From Branchiostoma floridae (lineage: Eukaryota > Chordata > Leptocardii > Amphioxiformes > Branchiostomatidae): a stretch of 64,000 nucleotides of DNA. How positions within the stretch are numbered: the first letter of the stretch is position 1; the number at the start of each line of letters is the position of its first letter. The DNA lies in the NCBI RefSeq assembly GCF_000003815.2, contig NC_049997.1, positions 12,080,459-12,144,458 on the forward strand, given 5' to 3'. Positions 36,601 to 48,600 of the stretch are shown piece by piece. The translations under genes were made by a program, and so were the position numbers. The notes beneath the pieces are model-generated. The model did no database searches. It saw only the letters and a program-made list of their open reading frames with translations, and had not been told where the DNA came from.

Positions 36601-39600
36601 AGGAAAGGGAATGGGCTGTAAAGAATGTTCTGGACTTAAATGTCAAAACAATTTAACAATGAACAAAAACATAGAAGATTGTCAGAATGTCAGTATAAAA
36701 CCATATTAATGATATACGCCCAACGCCTGAAGACCCAAGGAAGCTCAGCCCTTGGAACAAGGGTTATGTGGAATGCATCAAAATTGAAGTTATTTTCTTT
36801 GTACATCATACGCAACCGAGTTAAAATAATTCAATGCAAAATGTACCAGAAGTTGAGAAAATCTGGCGTCCCAAAACAAAAAATTGTGTAAGAACATCAG
36901 TGCCAACGTCCGGATTCGATATTCAAACTTTTGATGGCAGTGCAATGATTGTCTTAAAGTTTAAAACTTTAAGATTACCCTAAAAATCAATATTTTTTTT
37001 TGCTGCATATCTTATTATTTTAACTGCAGTATGACCCTACATGTACGTCATTGTCTATATAACGTAGAACAAGCTCCAAAGAAAATGCTGACAACAATGT
37101 CTATGTTTCATGCTAATCAATTGAAAAATGATTAAGCCATAACTTTACGTCACAACGTTCTTTTGTCTGCAAAGACTCAAAAGTCACTCTCGATTACTTT
37201 CTCCTTATATCATACTTACTTTGTGATTTCTATCGACAACTCAAAGAGGAAGAAAGAATGATGATAACCACATTGCATGACTGCCTAAATCTTTTATTGA
37301 CATCTAATGTCTGCCATTGTTTATGAGATGCAATGCTCCCTAGTTTCCAAGGGGCAAGCGCAAACATACGACCCTCTGCATTTTGTTGTAAAATTCTCAC
37401 TGGAATTGCTCAACGGGGGACTTGGAGAATGACTGAAAGGAATTATGGTTACGATAACTGGCATTCTCTCAATTCTTCCTGGGGGAATTACATGTACGTT
37501 TCGCCTTGGTAAGTTGACGGTTGATTCTGTAGTTTTTGTGAGGTTAGACTTATGAATTCCTACAGACTAAGATTTCCAATATTCTGTTCCACTTGACAGA
37601 TAGGTCAAAACTGCATGACATGTTTATAATGGCAATGGGAAACAGCATTTTGCTGGGATCCAAGAGTTCAAAATAACAGGAAACAACAATCTTAAGCTTA
37701 GTGAATGGCTCTTGATGATGACTACTTCATCCATAGTAGAATGACACATTTTAAAAAGTCTGATTACCAAATCTTCTACATTACAATGTATATTCAAGGA
37801 CGTCCTTGGTACATCTAATTTTTGTGTGTGGATAGAATTGAAGAAGAGTATCTGGAACCAAGGAGGTTTAAAAAGGACTCCTTGCTGGAACATAAATTCA
37901 GCTTCTATAGCATATCTATTAGCCCTTCATTGAATGAAAAAAATAGGCAAACATTAAGACAGTGTTCATGGGAATTTAATCTAACTTCTGTTCGCAAATC
38001 TCAGTTTAGGAGCCGCCTTCAACAACATAGCAATTTTCTGGCTTTTGTTGTTCAAAAAGCTGTGAAATCTGCATTGTTCGAGACAATGAAGCCTCCAACC
38101 CCAGGCCAATTTTCAACTTATACTAATTGAATAACCATCTGAGGCAGGACTGGTGTTTGTTATTCCTTAAAAATGAAGACACCAACGTCAGTGAACGTAT
38201 CATGATGATTGTGCAATCAGTAGAACAACAAGTACTCGGTTACTCTGTTTGTATATCTTTTTCATATTTATATCTAATTTCTTAGACTGCATCCCTTCTT
38301 GTTTACCAATGTGAAAGTGTGAAACAGTGAAATAATTTTAGCCTGCCCACCCCTGGGGTAAGTGAAAGTGGTACAACCTGTTTTTGAGGTGTCCTTTTAT
38401 TAGGGGTCAGTGCTGTTGTTTAGCATTCAATCAGTCAGGTGTTTTAACATTGGTTAGTATAGGCTGCCAGGCATTTTCAAATATTTTCTTAGATTGCCAA
38501 GGTCATTGTTGTTGGAAATACATATATCAGGAGCCTATTTTTTGTGCAACATTCTGCACAGTCTGAAACATACGCCTAAGAATCATAACTTTTATTTCAA
38601 GCTATCCAGTGATTAACAGTCAGGAGATACACAGGGAAAAATCTATCCTGTTCTCCTGTTGTACAACAAGCTTAAGCCATCATGTTGTTTTGAAGTGGGC
38701 TTTAACTTAGCATGATTTATATGTAAAAGTAAAATGGTAACACTTCCTTTGCAGTCATTTGATACATGTATGTTCAATCGATATTATTTCAAACACAATA
38801 TGTTGGCAGCTATGAATTATGAATGAAACAGGCTTCTGTGTAACCACAATAACATGCGATATGCATATTACATTTATTTTGGACGATGAATTCAATATCT
38901 TCATGACATCTTCTGACACCAGCTAGCACAAGTGCTGCTCTCTATGTAAGAAGTGGCAGTGATTTTGTTTTGATTGATATTGCATAATTTCATCATGTTT
39001 CTAAAACCAGAAGTTAATCAGTGTAGTACTAACAAATTTGCTAATCCTACACTTCACTCAATCACACTCACTCTGTTGAGCTCGCTCAGAATGCTACGAC
39101 TACTCTTCTAAAAGCTTTAGAAAGAAAAGTACATGACTTGTACACTGACCTTCCACCTACTCCGATCTTTTAAGTATGCTTTTGCTATATGGTATAGATC
39201 AATTTCTTCCGTAGTTGCATGACATTTTATAGTTATTGATTATTTTATTGCATTATATTGTATTGTTTCCTGTTATGAATTCCTTGTATGTTCGTCCGCA
39301 TTTTTGTAGGTTCTGCCGCTACCAGCCCAAAGCTGCCTAGGCAGACCCTTGTAATGACTTGTCTCATCGTCAATAAAGTCAAAGTCAAAGAAACCGTATC
39401 AACACTCACTCACCTAAGTTTGTTGTCAGCTGTCCCTTGTCTTGTGAGGGTTAGACGTGCTTTCACTTCAAACCTCAAAGTTTGATGGAAGATCTCCAGC
39501 TACTTCTGTCCTGTGGATGGGATAGTAAAAGGTCTTTTAACACCAACGAAATAATTGTACAAGTTTCTGATTACATTTGAAAACCTTACAATAAGCAATG

Positions 39601-41094
39601 AACAATGAGTATTTGTGCAAAATATACTTCCACATCCGATGTTGAACATCCAATGTTACAGAACTTTTCCCTAATCAAACTCAAGGTTCTTGATTTTTGC
39701 CATCAGGTTATTAAATTTGATTACCTCCAGGGTTGAACAAGTTTTCTACTGTCTTGTCCTATCGGGCAAGCACATAAAAAATGTACTTGCCCGAACCAAT
39801 TTTTCACTTGCCCCAAATTCAAATGTCACTGTTACTTACTAAGTATATGCATTTTCACTTCCAGCAATGGAATTCTCTGTAGACAATTGCTTGATGTCAT
39901 GACTGTAAAAAGTAACAAGTATATCAAAATTGCACTAAAATCAATGGAAAAATCTTACTTGCCCGATCGGACAAGTGGGGTAGGACATGCACTTGCCCGA
40001 ACAGCACTTGCACTTGCCCTGGACAATAGGGCTAGTGGACTTGTTTATCCCTGACCTCTTTGACATTCCAGTTAACACAGCAGGAGGTTCGAAACCTGTC
40101 ACAACTGTAGAAAAAAAGTTATTTTGGGAAGCAAACAATGTATAATCATACAAATGTTAATGATATGTGATGTTCATTGAACAATACTTATTATGGTTTG
40201 ATGTAATTAGGAACTGTACAGTTATCTTAGTGTCATTGGTGTCACAGGATCTTTAAAAGATACATTAGAACATTTTTTCCTTTTGTTTTCCATGTAGTGA
40301 CCCAAAGGATGTGAAGGAGGATGTGAAGCAATGCGAGATGCCAGATGACATGAAACAACATGCCATCGACACAGCAAAACCTCTGGTCGCAGTAAGTAAA
40401 TAAATTCGTCTCAAGAACAATTTACCCACAACTCTTAAATCATCACATCTTAAGTTGTCCTGTTTCAAAGTTTCAGACAACAAGCTTGCATTTTCAAAGA
40501 AAGAAGGGACCAAACCTGTTGTGTCTAAATATAATTGACAGAATACGTCTACTCTTAAAATGTACAGATGAGCATTTCATGGTAAAACTTATCAATGACT
40601 TTCAAACAATAGAATTCAACTGGCAAATTAATGACATTGGGATTTCAAAATTACGATAAAAGTAACAACTTTGGCAAATGCTAACTGGGAAATATTGTTG
40701 GTTCATGTACATTTTGTACATGACTCACTGATACAATGAATATTTAGAGGTCATAGTTCATTAACCTTAAATGACCCATACCATCAGGTAAAGATTTCAC
40801 ACATGTTCATATGAAAATTGAATATTTTTTCTGTTTGAAAAACTATCATGCCAAATTCTCAAATCGAACTTTACCTGTTACCATGGTCCATTGACCTTGA
40901 GTCACCTTTCTTTACAGAAGAAGAAGCCTCACAAGGAGGTCGCCTCGACCTTGAAGAAGGAGTTTGACGAGAAGTACGAGGCGACATGGATCTGTATCGC
41001 TGGTACGGACTACGGTTCGTCCATCACTCACGCCAAGGAGTGCTTCATCTACTTCTACCTGAACAAAACCGCCATCATGCTCTTCAAGGCTTAG
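33674..41094 (+). CDS. LC8/DYNLL-type dynein light chain, gene C
   Basis: Third tandem LC8-family paralogue. Exons: leader 33674-33714 (MGKISDFFFDSDD, acceptor TTTACAG before 33641, donor AA|GTAAGT), core exon 40298-40391, last exon 40918-41094 with stop TAG. It joins in frame to 103 residues. Only the short type of leader is present; the sequence after the donor has no Pro-rich frame. The core reads [16 protein letters not shown], then HKEVASTLKKEFDEKYEATW, then GTDYGSSITHAKECF and [14 protein letters not shown]. It has the Trp typical of LC8 (PTWHC in canonical LC8) where A and B have Phe. It is more diverged from A and B than they are from each other, so the C lineage probably split first. 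Its first coding intron is 6.6 kb and contains several transposons. Confidence 0.85.
33938..34172. mobile_element. piggyBac-like MITE, 235 bp
   Basis: The ends are ACCCTTAAACTGCCA and TGGCAGTTTAAGGGT (inverse). The right flank is TTAA and the left flank TTCA, a one-base decay of a TTAA target. CCC-type ends plus TTAA suggest piggyBac; this is inference. Confidence 0.6.
34173..38949. other. Gene C intron, mostly unassigned
   Basis: Apart from an RT fossil at 34892-34990 I found no supportable exon. A 102-codon plus-strand frame at 37822-38127 has no splice context or recognisable motifs and is not called. The words AATGCCGACAGTGC at about 35825 and again near 21120 hint at another dispersed repeat. 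Confidence 0.35.
34892..34990 (+). pseudogene. Reverse transcriptase C-terminal fossil (LINE remnant)
   Basis: The frame reads DVVAAEFVNAFKSRLDSHW. It resembles the end of the polymerase protein of CR1/L2/jockey-type LINEs, where a 'V..FK.RLD.W' pattern is common. Only about 100 bp are recognisable and no catalytic motif remains. Confidence 0.4.
38950..39391 (+). mobile_element. 3' end of a non-LTR retrotransposon with (CAAAGT)-type tail
   Basis: It ends CTCATCGTCAATAAAGTCAA followed by AGTCAAAG. The last 120 bp match the minus-strand fragment at 26389-26510. The 5' limit is uncertain. No coding capacity is left. Confidence 0.6.
39728..40053. mobile_element. hAT-like MITE, copy 2, 5-bp target duplication
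   Basis: Same ends as copy 1 (CAGGGTTGAACAAG / CTTGTTTATCCCTG), flanked by ACCTC on both sides (39723-39727, 40054-40058). It is about 35 bp longer than copy 1 near the left end, and otherwise nearly identical. Lies in the gene C intron about 250 bp before the core exon. Confidence 0.85.
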
Positions 41095-41935
41095 AGGTCA
41101 TCCTGGAAGACAGTGCAAGGTCATTCATGCAACTTGACTGATAACACCCCCTTTCCACTACATTCAGCAACCACACTGAGAGCTCTAAGTGTCCACAGAT
41201 TTGACAGATCGCTCAACAAATTTCATGGATAAAAACAAGATACTTTTATGTTTTGTATGTTTTGTTGTCTTTTAAGTTATACTTTTAATGTGCATCTTGC
41301 ATCATATTTGAATTATGAAATCAAGTGCAACACAAATGCTAAATGTAGGTTGCTATAGAATGGTGATTGCAGACTATAGTGGAAAAAAGGGGGCCCCAAA
41401 AACTGTTACAGTAGAAAATCTGATGTGCTGTTTTTTATCTTAGGTCTTTAATGTTAACTGAAGTACCAACACAGAAAGCAGTCTACTGTATTTCCCTACT
41501 CTACTGATACACTACAACTTACCTTGCAATTTGTGACAGTAAAGAAAAATTTTGCATTCTTGTTTATACATAGCCAGACTTACCAGTAACTCTACACCAT
41601 CCCTTGATGAGAATTTCAGATATTCCATTGACTTGTACTTACTAGAAAAACAGTAGTTGCTTGGAGGATCTTTACATACACTATAACCAAGAAAACGGAG
41701 TCTCAGTTTACTTCTGGGTGGCATGTGGCAGGGCTGTTTTATGTTTTGCTACAAAGCAAACACATCTCAAGGAAAAACAATGTACAAGGCATTGATAAAC
41801 AAAGAAGACAAGGAATTTCTGGTGTCAAAAAAATACATGTACGTGCAAGCATTCTTGGGTTCATTCATATCTTGGATGGTCATATCTTTTGATCCTTGTT
41901 TTTTTTTTTCAAATCAGGAAAGAGTTAAGTGAGTA
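41095..41935. other. 3' flank of gene C
   Basis: Probable 3' UTR and intergenic sequence. No AATAAA was found close to the stop codon; candidates lie beyond 42260. No other gene seen. Confidence 0.35.
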
Positions 41936-42151
41936 ACATTGGTTCACCTTTATCCGAGGGTAACCTATATTCGTTGTTTGTACAAAAAAATGTATTTAGG
42001 GATATAGAGTCGATGGACGATGGTTTTAAATCGGAACATTTTGAAAATATTGCAAATTTGAAACCACTGTCAGCAGACTTAATACTTCTAAATGTGCTGT
42101 TTTTAAAGACAACGGATAAAGGTCACCCCACGGATAAAGGTGAACGAGTGT
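41936..42151. mobile_element. Diverged copy of the 576-796 MITE family
   Basis: The left end has GGTTCACCTTTATCCGAGGG and the right end the inverse CACGGATAAAGGTGAACGAG. TA flanks both sides (41934-41935, 42152-42153). Internal blocks (AGGGATAT, TTGAAACCACTGT) match the other copy. Confidence 0.75.
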
Positions 42152-42877
42152 TATATCAGAAGAGAAAGAAACTAAATTTGTGTGGTAATGAAAGTTTAAA
42201 GTGACTTAGCAAGAACTATTCTCTGTGAAAACCATGTAAAAACACAAAGTACCTGGGTACATGTAAAATAAATAATCATTTACCTTCAGAAGACTTGTTT
42301 TCACATCTTCTTATATAACAAAATAACTCATTTGTGCACATAAATGAAAATCAACATTATATATCCTAACAGGGGTCTATACATGTAGCTATCTGAGTGT
42401 GCAAAGCATGAATATGATTAATGTACTAGTCTGTTATCATAACATATTTATTGTGAGTTTTGGTAGATGGTCTGCAGTGAAGGGTGATTATTAATAAACA
42501 ATTGGGCAAACAAATATAGTGATCTTGTTTTTCTTCTATGGTTTTATAATTTTACGGTACATGTAGTTATATATAAGTGGCCTCAATCGGTCAATATTGA
42601 CAATGGTAAAATCCTAATTGACTCAGGAAAAATTCTAATTTTAGAGCAGTGCTGCTTACTTGCTTAAGACGAGTCCTTCTGGTCTCGAGCGATGATAGCA
42701 TTCCATATGTCTCTGTCAGTCATAGCTTGATGTAGGTTGTCATACTGCATATTATGTGTCGAGTAGGGTTTGAAATACCAAATGCATACAATATATTCAA
42801 TTATTTTTGCATTGGCTTATTTAACCATGGAAGGAGACAGGATGTTTTTGCTGTGTATTATGTTTGCATTTGAAATA
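42152..42877. other. Intergenic, nothing recognised
   Basis: AT-rich sequence with AATAAA-like words near 42268 and 42493 that might serve gene C. No gene seen. Confidence 0.35.
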
Positions 42878-43044
42878 CAGTAGAATCCGCTTAATTGCAC
42901 GGCCTATTTGCCAGTGAATTTCGTGCAATTATCCGGCTGGTGCAATGATGCAAAGTTATCGGTTTGGGATTTGGGGATTCCGTGCAGTTAACAGAAGTGT
43001 GCGTTAATCCGATATGCAATTTAAAAAAAAACTGCCTTCTGCTG
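42878..43044. mobile_element. Pogo-like MITE, copy 3
   Basis: The ends are CAGTAGAATCCGCTTAATTG and CTGCCTTCTGCTG, flanked by TA (42876-42877, 43045-43046). Same family as 17808 and 22475. Confidence 0.8.
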
Positions 43045-43299
43045 TATTTCTCTAGTATTTAAGTAAGGTAGGAATTTGCTGTACTTTCAAATACATATCA
43101 TATGGACAGGTTACTGCAAAAACTCTGAAAATAACACCACTGCAAACATCTCAAGATCTAAAATATGCAAGTAGTTCAAACAGATTACTGGGGCTATGTT
43201 TTATATCTTCTTTGGCTCTTACAACACTACAAATAGGTCCAAACTTGCCTTGGCTACATTGTACTGAGTCATTAGTACTGTAGCAAATTGAATCGCAGG

Positions 43300-43440
43300 A
43301 ACTAGTCCAGACTAGTCCTCCGCAACAAAATGGGCCAATCGTACTAGTCCAAACCAGTTCAGGTAGGTCCAGACTAGTTCACCACCCGTCGGACCACCAG
43401 AGGTCTGAGGTCTGGAACGGTCTGGACTGGTCCAGAATAA
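43300..43440. repeat. Short inverted and direct repeats of a CTAGTCCAGA word
   Basis: GTCCAGACTAGT and variants occur several times, with inverse forms (GGTCTGGACTGGTCCAGA) at the right side. This gives a local palindrome-rich patch of about 140 bp. Confidence 0.5.
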
Positions 43441-44639
43441 TGAGGTGCAGGACTATTTTGGGCCAGCAAAATTTTGCAGAGGAATTACTTAAAGTTGTCT
43501 TTCTTTCAAAGATTGAAATCAATCACATAATGAAACAAATAAGGCTGATTTGATAAAGTTATCACCTTTCTGTTTTAATTTCATCATAAACTTAGTAGTT
43601 CAAAGCTAGCAGAATAACGTTAACTGTTACAGTTTTTATCAATATATTTTTGTTTTCTGTGTATGAATGTAACAATAGAGTAAAGTAATTCTTTCTGTAC
43701 ATTTGGTCTCTGATATTTTCACAAGTTTTGGGCACGATGGTGTAAATACCATTAAGTTTTGAATTCTCAATTATAAAATTCTACAATTTCTATGTAGAAT
43801 TGACATTAGCTTAGCACCTCCAAAGACGAATACTGTCCATTGGCCATAGATCTACAATTCAAGTTTCAACACAAACTTTAACATAATGTACCTATCATAC
43901 AGCCAGAATTGTGAACTGTAAATTTAGTCAAAATTTTGCACTGTATACTCTAGAGGAACACGTTAAACTTAACTATTAGTTACAAGAAAATTGACTCTTT
44001 ATACAACTGCTGACCAGAGAAAGTTCTAAGAGGCACGATCACATACTTTTCCATGTTAGAAAATGTTCGCCTTTACTACCTTACTTTCTATCTAATATCT
44101 AATTTCTTACTTTTACTGTCAGTTTAACTGAATTCACTGAATCAGATGTGCAATGAAATGTACAATCATGATGTGATGTTAACAACTGTTCGCACATGGA
44201 CCAATCAGAAGGATTACCTGAAACATCAGGCATGCTGATTGGCTGATTGGCCTGGCCAATCAAATGAAAGCTATGTGTTACACATTGACTTTCAACATTT
44301 TTTGTTATAGGAATATTTAGTTCTTCTCATTTTCATAGCTATAGGCTTTCAATTTAGTCAGCTATTCCAAAAAAAATTAAAACTTTTTGCCAAAATATAA
44401 CTTCACTGAAAAGCACATGGAATAACATTGTATTGCACAAACAATATCTTGCAAATAAATCTCCCTTTTTCAAAATTGCACTGCATTGCCAGATTTAATG
44501 GTATCAATATCAAGCTCCATTTTGGGGGAAATGTTATACAAATGTAGATACTAAACTGCCCACGAAAAAATTGCACTGGCCTGCCAGAAACTGTATCATG
44601 CTCCGAGAATCAGTAGCGAGAATCATATCCAGCCATTCT
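43441..44639. other. Intergenic between LC8 gene C and TPCN2, non-coding
   Basis: AT-rich. No exon, RNA gene or transposon boundary was recognised. Confidence 0.35.
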
Positions 44640-44640
44640 A

Positions 44641-44681
44641 ACCCTGATGATGGCGTCTGACCGACATCGAAACGTTGGAAG
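44641..44681 (+). other. Retroelement-like motif with hammerhead-like words
   Basis: CCCTGATGATGGCGTCTGAC followed by ATCGAAACGTTGG. CTGATGA and GAAAC are the two conserved strands of a hammerhead ribozyme core, and this phrase type is common in animal repeats. The middle does not form a convincing stem II, so I call it a remnant only. Confidence 0.3.
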
Positions 44682-44853
44682 TAAGTACTCTATGGTTGTG
44701 TCCAAAGAACCTTACTATATCAATAATTGCCAACCTGATAGTTATTTACGGGTGTATCACGCTCCATTTGGGAGAAAATGTTCATAGTTTGCTAAACTGC
44801 CCGCAAAGCAAAAATGACGACATAGAAATGAAAACTTTACACTTATTATCTAG

Positions 44854-45631
44854 CTACACCTTGATTTCCAAATGTTGGTGTTGTCTTATCTCTTCCATAA
44901 TTTCTTCCTCTTTGGGTTCAGTGAGACCACTTCTAAACAAGTGGTGCACCGACTCTACCCTGACTTCTGTAAACGATAACGTACGACTGCGCCCTTCGTC
45001 TTCCGGTTCTTCCTTAATGGCATTCGACTTGTCCCATTTGGTGATGAAGTTCTCAAGAACGAGAGCGATGAAGCAGTTCACGTAGACCACCACGGAGACG
45101 AGCCACCACACGATGAAGAAAAGCTGTGCCCAGCCCGTGCTTAACGCATCCTTGTACGCGAACAGAAACACCATCCAGTTATTGACAACCATCACGTCCC
45201 ACAACACGACTAACGCTGAGGCAAAATCGTTAAAGTTGTTGGCCCAATAGTTCAACTGCTGGTAGCTCCCGCACGTGAGATTCGGGGTGCGGAAGGTCTC
45301 GTAGTCTGTCACACCGCTGAATATCTCGATCCCGAGGATCGCGAAGATGTAGTAGATCACGACGAGGATTCCCGCGAAGGCGCGCATGTTCTTGATGAGG
45401 TCGAGCAGCGTGCTCAGCACGAGGGACATGGTTTTGAAGAGCGAGATAACGCGTAGGAGACGGAACATGATGAGGATGTTGGTGATGCGGATGAGGTCCC
45501 ACAGTTCGATCACGGTCTCCACTTTGTCCTTTCGGTCAAGTTCAGAGAAAGGAGACCCGTACTCTACCAGCGTCATAATCTCCACTATCACGAGACCGAA
45601 GGTCACCAACGCATCAAAGATGTATGTTTTC
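44854..45631 (-). CDS. TPCN2: TPCN2 last exon: domain II S3-S6 and C-terminus
   Basis: It encodes most of the second voltage-sensor-like domain and pore. The S4 segment reads NILIMFRLLRVI. The residue three before the first Arg is Ile, as in voltage-insensitive human TPC2 (Ile551), where voltage-gated TPC1 has Arg. The pore has the YWANNFNDFA helix and VVNNW filter. The C-terminus ends in a Glu-rich tail (EPKEEEIMEEIRQH). Confidence 0.92.
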
Positions 45632-48600
45632 CTGAATTGTGGTGAAAGTTATCTATTAGGACACTATGTTTTTAATTCAAATTTTTAAAAACCATGTAAT
45701 AACTTATGACAGTAAACTAGGGCATGCAGTTTCCAAAAGGCAAATTCTGCCCCTACTTGTGACCTTGAAAACTTACAACAGCTTCAAGAGCTGCTAGTAG
45801 AAAACCAAAATCTTCACACACCTGTTAAAGCAAAGTTCAAACAGCACTAGTACACCAGCGCCCCCTACCTGATCCTGTAGTACCTCCAGCCCAGCAGGAC
45901 AAACTTGAGGCACTGTTCCACCAGGTAGTACACCACAAAGACAAAGTTCAGGAGTTCCAGGTCTGAGTTGGTCGCATTCAGCTGGATTTGGGTGAAGTTA
46001 AGAAGAGGAAATGACGTCATATCACCAAAATTCCTTGTGACATACAACATAAAATACGATACTGACATCAGTTCCACTAGGAATGATGTATACATACCGT
46101 AAGACTTACAAATACAATAGAAATTTTTTTTTTTCAATATCACTTTTTATTCTTTGCTGATGGTAAATAAGACCAGTGTAACTGAATGGACCAGTTGTTC
46201 TAAAGAAGGCTAAAGACACAGCAAAATCTTTGGAAACTGGAAAACTGCAGTATAAGAATTCAGATCTTGTCAAGATGTATGAACCTAACTGGTGTAAAAT
46301 TGCCTTTCAGATGGTTAGCGTTCAACAGTTTTAATGATCAGCTTGTTTCACCAAATAAAACTGATAGGACAGAGAAAAGTTTAGGATTGGAAAATGGTTT
46401 TATAACATTAATTTCATACACCTAAGTTCTGTAGAAAAATTCATATTCCTAATGCAACTAGACAAACCATCGAACATAAAACATATCTGCTCTTTTATCT
46501 CCACTATAACAGAGAAGCGAGAAGTTGAATTTATCCAGCAATAGTCTCATTTTGTATCTGTGAACTGTATCTTTTCAACATGTCTTGTTGTGACCTGTAC
46601 TTAGCCCAGGGTGGCAAAAATGTGCAATAAAGTTCTTCAATCTAATTCTTCAATTAATGCCAGGATTCCTCACTGACCTGATCATACTCTATGGTGAGCA
46701 GGATAGAGACTGTGAGGATGTTGGACAGGGCAACCACACAACACAAGTACTCAAAGTACCGGTGTGCAATCATCTTCTGTAGAAACTGTAGCCAGGAGTG
46801 TCTGCAAAACAGATCTAGTCTTTAAACATAACAGTCTAAGAAGATATGCCATTTTCACTTACATGTAAACAATACACTTGTAAGAACATTTTCCATCTAA
46901 TTAATCTACAGCAATTATCATTTGAAGCTCATCTGTGTTTGTAGTCGCCATCTCTAGTACAATCATTATGCTAAACTTTCTTCCAACACAATAAAGGGAT
47001 ACACGGATCAAATTTTCAATGCCCAGTCAACCACTGTCGCCTTCTTTAGGATCAATGGCGACAGTGGCCGTTGAAATTTGATCCGTGTAGGCCTTTGTGT
47101 TGGAAAAAAATTAAGCATTGTAGTAATTTGTACTACAATCTACAGCAATATCTATCTTTAATATGAATCATACAGTAGTGTGTATATGATACTTCGTGAA
47201 TGTCTGTCTACCATACCTGAATGCTGGTAGAGGCGGCCTGTGATGAACCTCGTAGTCTAAGTCTAACAGATCAAAAACCGCCTGGAACTGTGCCGCGTTG
47301 TACGTCCCGAACATGTCCCTCCCCAACTTGTCCGTGATCCTCCGTTCTGCGCCCTTCGGCAGGGAGACCTTCTCGATCACGTGGTAGATCGTGCTGACGC
47401 GTACGCTGTCGTTGTCGGAGTTCGTGCTGAGCTCCTTGTTCTGCTGACTCAGCACCTCAAAGGCAGTACGTACCGCGACCCTCCTACGGAAGAAACTGCC
47501 CTGCAGCGAAGACTGGAGGTAGCCACGGAACTGGTTATAGATGACAGCTGTCATCATGTTGAAGAGGAGGTACAAGCCAATCGCAAGGAAAAGGATAAAG
47601 TAGACGGCGTACAGACGGTTGTGAGAGTACGCCGTCATCGTGACGTCCGGGTTGTTTGCCGTGGTCAGGAGGACGAGTAGCGTGATGAAAGCGTTCCACA
47701 GCGAATGGAAGTTCGGGTCGCTGATGCCAGTTGTAGCTCTGTCTACTGGTACCCATGTGCTGTTTTTACCAGGGCCAGTTGAACCCACAGGTTCCGAGAA
47801 CAACAACATCCCGACAATTGTAAAGAAGTACACATGGAGAAACTGTAGCACCAGCACTGCGAAAATCTCTGGTAGGGTCCGCTTTATGCAGTTTACAGTC
47901 TTTTTCATCAAAGAGGAATTCTGTAGGAGGAAGAAAGGACGTAGAAAGCGCCGAATACGCAAGACCGGACGATAACGCAGCGTTCCGGGGACTTGTACGA
48001 CACACAGGACGCCAAGTGTCACCATCCAATCCAGAAGCGACACGATGAGGATTAGAACATACGCGATCAACCACGGACTTTTGAGAAACTTCTCCTTTCC
48101 AACTAAGTAGGTTTTGACTACAAAATCAGCGAGGAAGATGAGAAGACAGACCAGTTCTATCGACTCCGTAACGCCGCACGGGGGCTCCCATTGGCTGGTT
48201 TGATTCGTCCCGTTTCTGTCCCTGAAGAGCATCTGCGTGTCGGAGGTGTAAGAGAGAGACGATGGGCGCTCGAAGAACGCGAGAATGAGCAGGACGGATA
48301 TGGCTGCGTACATGCCCCACTGGACCCAGTTGGAGTAGTACAGGCGGTACAGGCGTAATGACCACGGGTCCACGCGATGGTGGATGGAACGGTACTGGAA
48401 AGGAGACAATACATTCTTATGATATTCTCAAATGATTCCAAATGAATAAAAAACTTTGCTTTGACACAAGATGAAATCAAGAATATACACATTCTTGACA
48501 TGAGAAAGAGGTAATTGTACATGTATGATTGTACATTTTACAAAAGTACTTTTACAGTTGTTGAATAAAGAAACTAGCCATAGCATCTTTAAATTTTCTA

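Noticed and set aside
47381-48522. Several long frames antisense or shifted relative to TPCN2
   Set aside because: Shadows of the 1178-nt TPCN2 exon, which has strong family similarity in its own frame.
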